NCBI GenBank assembly: GCA_036783645.1
Contig: DAIPWT010000012.1
Location: 1-64,000 of the forward strand
DNA: 64,000 bases
Source of the DNA: UBA4732 sp002404095
GTDB lineage: Bacteria; Planctomycetota; Planctomycetia; Gemmatales; Gemmataceae
Direction of reading: 5' to 3'
Shown here: positions 16,046 through 23,947 of the stretch, one piece after another
Layout of the letters: every line of letters starts with the position of its first letter
Numbering within the stretch: position 1 is the first letter of the stretch
Notes under the pieces: generated by a model
Databases searched by the model: none
Told to the model about the DNA's origin: nothing
The model's input: the letters and a program-made list of their open reading frames with translations, nothing else
Program-made: the position numbers and the translations under genes

Positions 16046-16917
16046 ACCCGGCTTCTGTCCCGGACGATGAAGGGCTGGAAGAACTCACCTCCCGCGCGGC
16101 CGACGAGTTCATGGCGCAAGTGGAAGGCGGCGCGGCGCCGGACGTGGAGGAATTCGCCGGCCGACATCCAGAGATTGCCGGCGTCCTTCGGCGGCTTCTG
16201 CCGGCGCTCCGCGCTATGCGGGAGTCGGATGGCACGGCGGCGCGGCGTACGACGGTGTTTGCATCGGCGGAGCCGGGGCGGCCGGGCCGGCTGGGCGATT
16301 TCGAGATTGTGCGCGAAGTCGGCCGCGGCGGCATGGGCGTCGTGTACGAAGCGTTGCAGATTTCGCTGGGCCGGCGTGTGGCGCTGAAGGTGTTGCCGTT
16401 CGCCGCCATGCTCGATCCGCAAAGGTTGCAGCGCTTCCAGAATGAGGCGCGGGCCGCCGCCTGTCTTCATCACGGCAACATCGTGCCCGTCTTCGCGGTC
16501 GGATCGGATCGCGGCGTCCACTTTTACGCCATGCAGTACATTGAGGGCCGCAACCTCGCCGACCTTGTTCACGACATGCGCCGACAAGCCGGGCTGCCGG
16601 TTGAGGAAAACGATGAGCCACTCACGGCGAAGGGCGGACGACTGATCGAGCCGGTCGCCGCCCGCGGAGCGAACGGCCCACCGTGCGCGATCACCCAACC
16701 GGCCGCCGCGCTTCAGAAAGAGCGCCTTCACTCCATCGTCGAGGAAACGGGGCGAACATTGTCGCGCCCTCCAGGGAAACCCGGCGAACACCGGCCGGAA
16801 GGCTGGAAACACTCGGATGATTTCTGGAAAATGGGTCAACGACCGTTTGATGAGCGTCCTCAGCGAGGAACAAAGGGCGAAATGGAAAGAGCTGACGGAA
16901 GAGTCGTTCCAGGGTGA
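16042..16917 (+). pseudogene. Truncated sigma-associated Ser/Thr protein kinase
   Basis: The 291-residue frame starts normally, with a ~75-residue N-terminal helical region, then kinase subdomains I-V: GRGGMGVVYEA, catalytic-type Lys in RVALKVLPF, EARAAACLHHGNIVPV and MQYIEGRNLADLV. It then breaks at about residue 180. The HRD catalytic loop and DFG motif are absent, and the remaining ~110 residues look unlike a kinase. Full-length relatives run to many hundreds of residues. It cannot phosphorylate by the usual mechanism and is either dead or reduced to a binding role for the sigma factor encoded upstream. Confidence 0.8.
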
Positions 16918-16984
16918 GATCCGTTTCGGGCCGCCGCCGCCCAACTTCGGACCCCCGCCGCGCGAGCGGCCTCCCAGAGAGTAG
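16817..16984 (+). pseudogene. C-terminal remnant of a secreted LTxxQ-type protein
   Basis: A 55-codon frame reads SVLSEEQRAKWKELTEES, then EIRFGPPPPNFGPPP and ends ERPPRE. This looks like the C-terminus of a planctomycete secreted Pro/Gly-rich protein, out of frame with and overlapping the kinase tail. It is probably the surviving end of a gene that once followed a complete kinase; a deletion joined the two. Confidence 0.55.
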
Positions 16985-17051
16985 CGGTAAGAGAAGCAGT
17001 GTTCCGGGCGCGGCGCGGCGAAAATAACGCCGGCGCGCCTTGAGGAGCGTC

Positions 17052-17348
17052 CAGGCGAGCGGCGGGCTTTATGCGCCCGCCGTCCGGCCGCCGGGATAAA
17101 CCGTGAAGTATCTACACAAAGCACTCTCTTGGGTCGGGGGTGCCATGCTTTCGCGGGCCGGTTCAAAGACGACATCCGGTCCTGACCCCGCGAAAGCATG
17201 ATCCCTTGCGCGGGTCTCATGCTTTCGCGGCGGCTTCGGCGGCAGGACGGTGCGGAAAAGAGGCCGCGAAAGCATGGCACCCTCGTCCGTAGAGGAAACC
17301 CGAGGTGTTTGTGTAAATACTTCACGGATAAACCCGGCGGCTCGCCTG
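17052..17348. repeat. Palindromic repeat (GGGATAAACCC family) split by an insertion
   Basis: Outer arms CAGGCGAGC (17052-17060) and GCTCGCCTG (17340-17348) and an inner CCGCCGGGATAAACCCGGCGG hairpin become contiguous if 17103-17325 and one 9-bp duplicate are removed. The hairpin loop was the insertion point. Confidence 0.75.
17103..17325. mobile_element. 223-bp MITE-like element with 18-bp ends and 9-bp target duplication
   Basis: The terminal repeats GTGAAGTATCTACACAAA (17103-17120) and TTTGTGTAAATACTTCAC (17308-17325) are inverted with one mismatch. The flanks carry a perfect direct repeat GGATAAACC (17094-17102 and 17326-17334). The inside is copy 3 of the four-core CATGCTTTCGCGG palindrome (17137-17282). 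There is no transposase, so movement would need one encoded elsewhere. It supplies defined ends for the whole repeat family; the other copies keep the left-end bases TCTACACAA but have eroded right ends. Confidence 0.8.
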
Positions 17349-17421
17349 TCGCTTGTCGCTTGTCTCAGGCTGGACTCGGTAATGTTCCCGGTTCTCAACC
17401 CTGATATGGAGAAATCCGTCG

Positions 17422-18129
17422 ATGCGAAATCTCGTGCGAGCAGCCCTCGCCTTCGTCTGCGCCGCGGTCCTGTTTTCACAGGCGCCAGCGCAACCGCCGG
17501 CGGACGACGCGGCCAAGGACAAGGCCAAAGACTACAGCAACTCCCCGCTCGTCGTGCGCATGATGGCGTTCGACAAGAAGAAGGACGGCAAGCTGACGAA
17601 GGACGAAGTGACGGACGAACGGCTGAAACGGCTGTTCGACCAGGCCGACGCCAACAAGGACGGCGTTGTCACCAAAGAAGAGCTAATGGCATTGGCGGCG
17701 AAACTGGACGCCGAGCAAGGCGGCGAACGCGGCGAGCGCGGCCCCGGTGATCGCGGCCCCGGCGGCCCGCCCCCTGGTGATCGCGGCCCCGACGGGCCGC
17801 CCCCCGGTGATCGCGGCCCCGACGGTCCTCCGCCTGGCGGTCCCGATGGGCCGCGCTCTGGGCCCCCGCCTCGGCCCGGTCAGATCTTACCCGCTTTTCT
17901 TCAGGAGGCATTGAAGCTGACTGCCGTCCAAAAGAAACAACTGGAAACGCTGCAAAAGGAGGTGGACGCCAAGCTCGGTAAGATCCTCACCGACGAGCAG
18001 AAAACGCAACTCAAGGAGATGCGTCCGGGCCGCGGGCCTGGCGGGCCTGGCGGGCCTGGCGGGCCTGGCGGGCCTGGCGGACCCGATGGTCCGCCTCCGG
18101 GCCGAGATCGGCCCAATTCCGATAGGTAA
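17422..18129 (+). CDS. Secreted EF-hand protein with Gly/Pro-rich repeats
   Basis: 235 residues. A Sec signal peptide (about 1-25, ending in APAQ) is followed by two EF-hand loops, DKKKDGKLTKDE (about 51-62) and DANKDGVVTKEE (about 75-86), so calcium binding is likely. A 10-residue repeat (GDRGPDGPPP) follows, then a helical LTAVQKKQLETLQKEVD...DEQKTQLKEM segment like the LTxxQ domains of periplasmic Spy/CnrX-type proteins, and a final GPGGPGGPGG tract. It lies downstream of the sigma/kinase pair and upstream of a related protein. Function unknown; a cell-envelope role is inferred. Confidence 0.75.
   Translation: MRNLVRAALAFVCAAVLFSQAPAQPPADDAAKDKAKDYSNSPLVVRMMAFDKKKDGKLTKDEVTDERLKRLFDQADANKDGVVTKEELMALAAKLDAEQGGERGERGPGDRGPGGPPPGDRGPDGPPPGDRGPDGPPPGGPDGPRSGPPPRPGQILPAFLQEALKLTAVQKKQLETLQKEVDAKLGKILTDEQKTQLKEMRPGRGPGGPGGPGGPGGPGGPDGPPPGRDRPNSDR
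18033..18080 (+). repeat. 9-bp tandem repeat inside the EF-hand gene
   Basis: About five head-to-tail copies of GGGCCTGGC encode the GPGGPGGPGG tract. Copy number is likely to vary between strains. Confidence 0.8.
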
Positions 18130-18213
18130 TAACCGCGGTAATTGAGCAAACCGGCGTCCTCATTTCGGGGGCGCCGGACGTGACGAGTCGCCCGCTGGTG
18201 AAAGGAACGACGG

Positions 18214-19140
18214 ATGAAGTCTTATGCCTGTGTACCCTGGATGACGGCGGCTGTGGCCGCCGCGCTGTTGGCCGCGGCCGTGACGGCGGCGGACCCGAAA
18301 GACAAAGACGCGAAGGACAAGGAAGCGCCGGCCAAGGTCGATAAAGACGTGGAGGCGTGGGTGAAGGTGCTAACCGAAAAGATCACGGATCGGCACGACT
18401 CAATCCGCGAGAGCGCCCGCCACGCGCTTGTCGCGGTGGGCAAGCCGGCTCTGCCGGCATTGCAAAAGCTGGCGGAAGGCGACGACGGCGCCGCGGCGGA
18501 GGCGGCCAAGCATGTCATCGCCCGCATCGAAGGCGGTCACGACGGCCATCGCGGCCCTAATGGCTTTCCCGGCGAAATGGGACCGCATCATCCTGGAATG
18601 CGCGGAGGCTTCCCACCGCCCCCTCCCGGCGCTCCCGGAGCCGGCCCGCATTTCGGCGCTCCCGGAGCCGGCCCGCATCCCGGCGCTCCCGGAGCCGGCC
18701 CGCATCCCGGCGCTCCCGGCCAATCTGGTGGATTCGGTCCTCCTCCTGGCGGTCCCGGTGCTGGCCCGGGTGCGCCACGGCCTGACGGCGCTCCCGGCGG
18801 CCCTCCCGGCCATCCTGGTGGATTCGGACCTCCTCCCGGCGGTCCTCCCGGCGGTCCTCACGGATTGGGCGGGCCGGGCGGCCCCGGCGCGATGATCGAA
18901 CACGCCATGAAAGACCTTAACCTTACCGACGCGCAGAAGGCCAAAGTGAAAGAAGTCCTCAAGGCGCAAGGCGAGAAAACCCACGAAGCATTCGAGAAGA
19001 TGCACGAGGATTTTCTGAAGGCGATCAAGGGCGTACTCGATGAGGAGCAGTTCAAGAAGCTGGAGAAGAACCTTCCGAAACCGCCGGCCCCTGGCGAACT
19101 GCCAGGCCTGTCCGACAAGCCGAAACCGCCTAAGGAGTAG
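18214..19140 (+). CDS. Secreted HEAT-like / Gly-Pro-rich protein with LTxxQ domain
   Basis: 308 residues. A signal peptide (1-25) is followed by a charged Lys/Asp stretch and a short HEAT-like pair of helices (about 45-110: DSIRESARHALVAVGKPALP). A collagen-like Gly/Pro region (about 115-225) contains a nine-residue unit GAPGAGPHP repeated three times. The C-terminal helical domain (about 228-300) has DLNLTDAQKAKVKEVL and DEEQFKKLEKNLPK. The C-terminus is duplicated as a decayed copy at 14815-15106 and resembles the end of the preceding EF-hand protein. Probably periplasmic or cell-wall associated; role unknown. Confidence 0.75.
   Translation: MKSYACVPWMTAAVAAALLAAAVTAADPKDKDAKDKEAPAKVDKDVEAWVKVLTEKITDRHDSIRESARHALVAVGKPALPALQKLAEGDDGAAAEAAKHVIARIEGGHDGHRGPNGFPGEMGPHHPGMRGGFPPPPPGAPGAGPHFGAPGAGPHPGAPGAGPHPGAPGQSGGFGPPPGGPGAGPGAPRPDGAPGGPPGHPGGFGPPPGGPPGGPHGLGGPGGPGAMIEHAMKDLNLTDAQKAKVKEVLKAQGEKTHEAFEKMHEDFLKAIKGVLDEEQFKKLEKNLPKPPAPGELPGLSDKPKPPKE
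18628..18720 (+). repeat. 27-bp tandem repeat inside the Gly/Pro-rich gene
   Basis: Three near-identical 27-bp units (GGCGCTCCCGGAGCCGGCCC plus a seven-base end) encode GAPGAGPHF/P, and a fourth unit is partial. Confidence 0.85.
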
Positions 19141-19576
19141 GTTTTATCAGTGCGCTGGCCCTCGACTAACAGCTGTCCCATAAGGCTTCCCTCGCCCCGG
19201 TAATCCGGAAGGTGCAGGCCGCTTTACGCAATCCCTGGGACGTCTATTAGCCGAGGCGCCTGCCGAAAGTTGCCGCGACGCTATCGACCAACTCCATATC
19301 GACGCCGCCCAGTCCATGAAGCTTATCGGCGGGCCGCAATGTGAATAGCGCAAAGACCCTGCGCGGGTACTGCCGGAATCGAAAGCTACACACCCCTGCG
19401 CCTTCCGCCGCGTTTGCAAGGTTGCAAGTCCGCTTGACTTGTCCGGCAATTCTAGGCATTATTCCGCCGGCAGTCAGGGAAGCGACGACCGCCTCTCTTT
19501 CAATATCACCTGCGGTTCCTCCGCGGTATTCGCGCGCCGCGAAATACGCCGGCCTTTGGCTCAGGAAATCAAGCCC
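19141..19576. other. No convincing gene; possible remnants
   Basis: About 430 bp without a supported gene. From 19184 to 19348 a plus-strand frame without a start ends LHIDAAQSMKLIGGPQCE-stop and looks protein-like, perhaps the end of a lost gene. A minus-strand open frame (19247-19783) is also present but overlaps the DUF4214-like gene and shows no recognisable motif. Confidence 0.4.
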
Positions 19577-20443
19577 ATGGGCGACCAATCCGGACTGCAA
19601 ACCCGCCAAACAGCACCCTTTTCCGAAGCGAGGCCTGCCGAATTCAGCCAGCCTTCGCTGACCGCCGCCAGAGGTTCTCACCCGCTTGATCATGTTCCGG
19701 CCCCCCTTAGAACGACGACTCTGGACCAGTCCGGTCTCGCGAATCGCATCCGCGATAATTTGAATTGGGCGACCACATTCCACCGCCGGTCGTCTCCCTT
19801 CCGGCCCGCTGATGTGTGGTCGGAAATCATGACACTGTGGCCGGCGCCGGACGAGGATTTCGTGTCGGGGCTGTACGAATTGCTGTTGGACCGACCACCG
19901 GACCCAGTGAGCCTGGAAACTTTTCTCGCCGTCTTAGCGGCCGGCGCGCCGCGCGCCGCCCTGGTGCGCGTCATCGCGCTGAGCCGCGACGCCGCCGTTT
20001 CGCAACTCGACGTTTCCTGGTTGCCCCGCCTGGAGACTGTGGAGCCTGACGCCGTCTGGGCGAAGGTGCAATCACTGTGGGGGGAGCCGGATCGTGTGTT
20101 CGTGGCCAGCTTGTATCCGCTGCTGCTCGTTCGCCCGCCCGAGTGGGAGGGCGTGACCGCCCATTGCCGCGCGATGAAGGCCGGCACGTCGCGGGCTTAC
20201 GTGGTGCGCGCCATCGCCTTGAGCGACGAAGCCCTGGTGCGCGGCCTCAGCGTTTCCTGGTTGCCCCAGCTGGAGACCTTGCCCACGCCCCCATCCGACC
20301 CGCCCGTTATGTCAGTCCATTGGTTGAGGACGGCTTTCCGCCGCTGGCGCACCACGGTAAAGAGCTTTTCGAGCGCCAGTTCGCGGGAAACGGAAGGAGC
20401 GCCCCAATCCGTTGGAGCAGCCGCGGAAGGGGGACGAGAATGA
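19577..20443 (+). CDS. DUF4214-like protein preceding glycosyltransferases
   Basis: 288 residues from the ATG at 19577; the frame is open back to a TTG at 19439, and the true start is uncertain. Two copies of a ~60-residue repeat are visible: EDFVSGLYELLLDRPPDPVS...ALVRVIALSRDA and DRVFVASLYPLLLVRPPEWE...YVVRAIALSDEA, each followed by SWLP and LETL/V. This is the pattern of DUF4214, often seen in or beside enzymes of surface-polysaccharide synthesis. The first ~75 residues look poorly conserved. The stop overlaps the next gene's ATG (ATGA), so it is coupled to the glycosyltransferases. Confidence 0.65.
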   Translation: MGDQSGLQTRQTAPFSEARPAEFSQPSLTAARGSHPLDHVPAPLRTTTLDQSGLANRIRDNLNWATTFHRRSSPFRPADVWSEIMTLWPAPDEDFVSGLYELLLDRPPDPVSLETFLAVLAAGAPRAALVRVIALSRDAAVSQLDVSWLPRLETVEPDAVWAKVQSLWGEPDRVFVASLYPLLLVRPPEWEGVTAHCRAMKAGTSRAYVVRAIALSDEALVRGLSVSWLPQLETLPTPPSDPPVMSVHWLRTAFRRWRTTVKSFSSASSRETEGAPQSVGAAAEGGRE

Positions 20444-21489
20444 GAATCGTAATCGCCTCGACCTATGTCCCTTTCATTGCCGGAGGGGGAACCCAAATCG
20501 TCGATGATCTGCACCGGGAACTGACCGCGCGCGGGTTCGAGACGGATCGGGTAATGATCCCCTTCTATTCGTCCTGGCCGACTATTCCCGAGCAGACGCT
20601 GGCGCTGCGCCTGCTCGACCTAACCGAATCGTCGGGCGACCGCATCGACCTGCTCATCACTATCCGCACACCCTCCTATGCGCTGCGACATCCGAACAAG
20701 GTCGCCTGGTTCATCCATCACTACCGCGAGGCTTACGACCTCTGGGGCACTCCCTGGAGCGGTATGCCCGACAACGACACGGGCCGCCATTACCGCGACA
20801 TGATGCGCAACTCGGACAGCCTCTATCTGCGCGAATGCCGAAAGGTCTTCACGAACTCGCGCATCGTGGCCGACCGGCTGCGGAAGTTCAACGACTTCGA
20901 GCCGGATGGGATTCTTTATCCCCCCTTGCCGCGCTCGGCCTCCTTCCGTGAAGGGCCGTTCGGCGACTACATTTTCTACGCGAGCCGTCTCACGCCCATC
21001 AAGCGCCAGGTTCTGGCCCTTGAGGCCATGAAGTACACGCGGCCGGGCGTCCGCCTCGTCATCGGCGGGACGGGCGACGTTGATACCTATTTGGGCGAAC
21101 TGCGCGAGCGCGCTCGGGAGATGGGAGTAGAGGACCGGGTTGAGTTTACCGGCTGGCTAAGCGAAGAGCGGAAGACCGAACTGATGGCCGGCTGCTGCGG
21201 CGCGCTCTACCTGGCCTACCTTGAGGACTCCTACGGCTATGTGACGCTGGAAGCCTTCCATTCGGGCAAGCCTGTTATCACGCTCAGCGACTGCGGCGGC
21301 CCGTTGGAGGTGATCGAACACGGCGTCAACGGCCTCGTCGCCGAGCCGGAACCTCGGGCGCTGGCGGAAGCCATGAATCAGTTGTGGGCGGATCGGCCGG
21401 CGGGACGGCGAATGGGCGCGCGAGCCAGCAAGACGCCCAGAAAACACCGCATCCATTGGGACAACGTGGTCGAGAGTCTTACGTCATGA
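20440..21489 (+). CDS. GT-B fold glycosyltransferase (GT4-like)
   Basis: 349 residues. The N-terminus MRIVIASTYVPFIAGGGTQI is a typical donor-loop start, and the C-terminal half has the GT4 pattern FYASRLTPIKRQVLALEAM, VEFTGWLSEE and EDSYGYVTLEAFHSGKPVIT with the conserved Glu. It probably transfers a sugar from a nucleotide donor to a surface-polysaccharide intermediate at the inner face of the membrane. The frame extends upstream inside the DUF4214 gene, but ATG 20440 (GGACGAGA upstream) gives the family start. Its stop overlaps the next start. It is a paralogue of that next gene. Confidence 0.88.
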   Translation: MRIVIASTYVPFIAGGGTQIVDDLHRELTARGFETDRVMIPFYSSWPTIPEQTLALRLLDLTESSGDRIDLLITIRTPSYALRHPNKVAWFIHHYREAYDLWGTPWSGMPDNDTGRHYRDMMRNSDSLYLRECRKVFTNSRIVADRLRKFNDFEPDGILYPPLPRSASFREGPFGDYIFYASRLTPIKRQVLALEAMKYTRPGVRLVIGGTGDVDTYLGELRERAREMGVEDRVEFTGWLSEERKTELMAGCCGALYLAYLEDSYGYVTLEAFHSGKPVITLSDCGGPLEVIEHGVNGLVAEPEPRALAEAMNQLWADRPAGRRMGARASKTPRKHRIHWDNVVESLTS

Positions 21490-22529
21490 AGATCGCTGTC
21501 GTCTCCAATCAGGCGCCGTTCGTGTACGGCGGCGCGGAATATCTGGCCGAGACCCTGGCGTCGCGGCTGCGCGGCCGGGGGCATCGGGTCGATGTCGTCC
21601 GGCTGCCCTTCAAATGGTATCCGCCGCAGGCCGTTCTCGAACACATGCTGGCCGTCCGACTCCTTAACGTGGCGGCCGGCAGCCCCGACCTCGTCATCGC
21701 TCTGAAGTTCCCCGCCTACCTGACTCCATTCGCTAATAAAAAGATCTGGCTTCTCCACCAATTCCGCCAGGTCTACGAATTATGGGGCACGCCGCACGCC
21801 GGGATGCCCGACGACCCGCCGTCGCGGCGCATCCGCGACGCCGTCACTCTTGCCGACACGCAATGCCTTTCCGAGACGAAAGGCTTGTTCGCGCTCTCCC
21901 GGATGGTCGCCGCCCGGTTGAAGCGCAATAACGGCGTCAACGTGGAAGGGATTCTCAATCATCCGCTGGACCGGCCTGAACTCTACGGCCCCGGCGAATC
22001 AGGCCCCTATTTCTTCTATCCGAGTCGTCTGAACGAGATCAAACGCCAGCACGTCGCCATCGAGGCCATGCGTCACGTCCGTTCCGGGTTTCGCCTTGTT
22101 TTGGCCGGCAAGCCTGACACGGAATCCTATGGACAGGAACTACGGCGCCGCGTCGAGGAATGGGGTCTTCAAGACAAGGTGCAGTTTCTCGGCTGGATCA
22201 GCGAAGAGGAGAAGGCCCGCTGGATGGCCGGCGCCTTCGCCGCGCTCTACTTGCCCTACGACGAGGACTCCTACGGCTTCGTCACGCTTGAGGCGTTTCA
22301 CAGCCATAAGCCGGTCTTGACCTTCACGGACTCCGGCGGCACCGACGAGTTGGTCGAACACGAAGTCAACGGCCTGATGCTGGAGCCGACGCCGGAGAGT
22401 CTGGCGCGGGCGATGGAGAAGCTCTGGTCGGCCGGCGACCGCGTCCGGGAGATGGGGCGAGCCGCCGCGGAGACGCTCGTCCATAAGCGGATTCACTGGG
22501 ACAATGTTCTCGACCGGCTGGCCGGCTAA
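21486..22529 (+). CDS. GT-B fold glycosyltransferase (GT4-like), paralogue
   Basis: 347 residues, similar throughout to the preceding enzyme: FVYGGAEYLAETLASRL, WLLHQFRQVYELWGTPHAGM, FYPSRLNEIKRQHVAIEAM, EDSYGFVTLEAFHSHKPVLT and a final RIHWDNVLDRL. The tandem pair probably adds two successive sugars. The start overlaps the previous stop by four bases; an upstream extension of the frame lies inside that gene and is ignored. Confidence 0.88.
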   Translation: MKIAVVSNQAPFVYGGAEYLAETLASRLRGRGHRVDVVRLPFKWYPPQAVLEHMLAVRLLNVAAGSPDLVIALKFPAYLTPFANKKIWLLHQFRQVYELWGTPHAGMPDDPPSRRIRDAVTLADTQCLSETKGLFALSRMVAARLKRNNGVNVEGILNHPLDRPELYGPGESGPYFFYPSRLNEIKRQHVAIEAMRHVRSGFRLVLAGKPDTESYGQELRRRVEEWGLQDKVQFLGWISEEEKARWMAGAFAALYLPYDEDSYGFVTLEAFHSHKPVLTFTDSGGTDELVEHEVNGLMLEPTPESLARAMEKLWSAGDRVREMGRAAAETLVHKRIHWDNVLDRLAG

Positions 22530-22541
22530 TCGGAGACGCGC

Positions 22542-23894
22542 ATGAAAATCGCATGGTTCACCCCCTATCACGCGCACAGCGCCATTGGCCATTACAGTCA
22601 GCAGGCCGTCGCGGAGTTGAGGAAGGAAGACGAGGTTCTTGTTTTCGCCCCCGCCCCCGCCGCCGGCGTCGTGCCGCCGCCGCGCTCCGACGGCGGGCCG
22701 GTCGAAACCGTCGGCGACGGCCCTCACGACGACCTCCTACAAACGCTCCAAGGCTGCGACATGGTCGTCTACAATATGGGCGACCACCATTTCAACCATA
22801 AAATGGTTTATGAAGCGTCGATTCGGCACCCCGGCATCGTGATCCTCCACGACCTTGTGCTGCGCGGTTTCTTCCGCGGCTACGATCTACAACAGCGGCG
22901 CGACCCGGACGGCATAACCCGCCACCTCCTTTACAATGAAGGGCCTACGGACGCGCCTACGTCGTGGGTCATGCGTCAACGGCGGCGCCGTGAGATCATG
23001 GACGACGCGGCCGGCCTTGACTTTCCCATGTTCAAATCGGCCCTTCGCCGCTGTCTCGGCGTCATCGTTCACTCGGAGTACAGCCGCGAGCGCGTCGCCG
23101 CCGCCACTTCCTCCCCGGTCGCCATGCTGGACTTCCCGCCGTTTGGCCCGTGCGTTAGCCACGCCCAAGAGACGACTGCCCGGCAGGCCCATCCTTCCGG
23201 TAAGACCCGGTTGTTGACCTTCGGAGTCCTTAATTCCAATAAATTGATCCACAAAGTGATCGAGCAAATCGGTCAGAGCCGCTATTTGCGCGGCAATGTC
23301 ACGTATACGGTCATCGGCAAGGGAGAGGACGACTACGAGCAACACCTCAGAGACGTCATTAGCGCCTATGACCTGACCAGCGTGGTCTGTTTGGCCGGCC
23401 GGTTGTCCGACCGCGACCTATGGCGGGAGTTGACGCGGGCGGACCTCGTGTTGAACGTGCGCAATCCGCACTTTGGAGAGAGTTCAAGTAGCCTGCTCAA
23501 CGCGCTATTCGCTGGGGCGGCGACCATAGTCTGGAATCACGGCTGCTATGCGGAATTTCCTGACAACGTCGTTCATAAAATATCCTCGGAAGACGAACTG
23601 ACCCGCGCTTTGGAACGCTTGTGCCGCGACCGGCCTTTGCGAGAACGCCTGGGTTCCAACGCCCGGCGCCATGCGCTGGCGCGGTTTGACCCGACGGTCT
23701 ATTGCCGGCGATTTCATGACTTCGCCGACGAGGTGCGATCCGCCCGGCCGGTGCTGGCCCTGACGGACTTGCTATCGGATCGCCTGCTCGAATTCGGCGA
23801 GCGTCCCCCGAACGGATTGGTTGAGCGCTTGGCGGGCGAAGTCGCGGCTCTGGCGGGGCCGATTGCCAAGAAGAGCGCGTCGATTGCGGCCTAG
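22542..23894 (+). CDS. GT-B fold glycosyltransferase
   Basis: 450 residues, a more distant GT4-type enzyme. It begins MKIAWFTPYHAHSAIGHYSQ. In the middle it shows LLTFGVLNSNKLIHKVIEQI, in the C-terminal half RADLVLNVRNPHFGESSSSL, with the acid E in GESS, then CYAEFPDNV. An additional ~80-residue tail follows the catalytic part. It follows the two shorter glycosyltransferases after 12 bp in the same operon. Confidence 0.85.
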   Translation: MKIAWFTPYHAHSAIGHYSQQAVAELRKEDEVLVFAPAPAAGVVPPPRSDGGPVETVGDGPHDDLLQTLQGCDMVVYNMGDHHFNHKMVYEASIRHPGIVILHDLVLRGFFRGYDLQQRRDPDGITRHLLYNEGPTDAPTSWVMRQRRRREIMDDAAGLDFPMFKSALRRCLGVIVHSEYSRERVAAATSSPVAMLDFPPFGPCVSHAQETTARQAHPSGKTRLLTFGVLNSNKLIHKVIEQIGQSRYLRGNVTYTVIGKGEDDYEQHLRDVISAYDLTSVVCLAGRLSDRDLWRELTRADLVLNVRNPHFGESSSSLLNALFAGAATIVWNHGCYAEFPDNVVHKISSEDELTRALERLCRDRPLRERLGSNARRHALARFDPTVYCRRFHDFADEVRSARPVLALTDLLSDRLLEFGERPPNGLVERLAGEVAALAGPIAKKSASIAA

Positions 23895-23903
23895 GACTTT
23901 TTT

Positions 23904-23926
23904 GCGGCAAGTTTCCAACTTGCCGC
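23904..23926. repeat. Perfect 10-bp hairpin upstream of membrane protein copy 1
   Basis: GCGGCAAGTT-TCC-AACTTGCCGC. The same hairpin and its flanks, including the ribosome-binding site, precede copy 2 at 25983-26005, so it belongs to the duplicated unit. Confidence 0.8.
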
Positions 23927-23947
23927 CCATGAGGCAAGGAGAGGCCA

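Noticed and set aside
15937..17325. 462-codon minus-strand frame opposite the kinase remnant
   Set aside because: Antisense to kinase subdomains and then through the MITE-like element; no domain seen.
19247..19783. 178-codon minus-strand frame before the polysaccharide cluster
   Set aside because: No recognisable motif, overlaps the start of the DUF4214-like gene and no ribosome-binding site; kept only as a remark in the non-coding entry.
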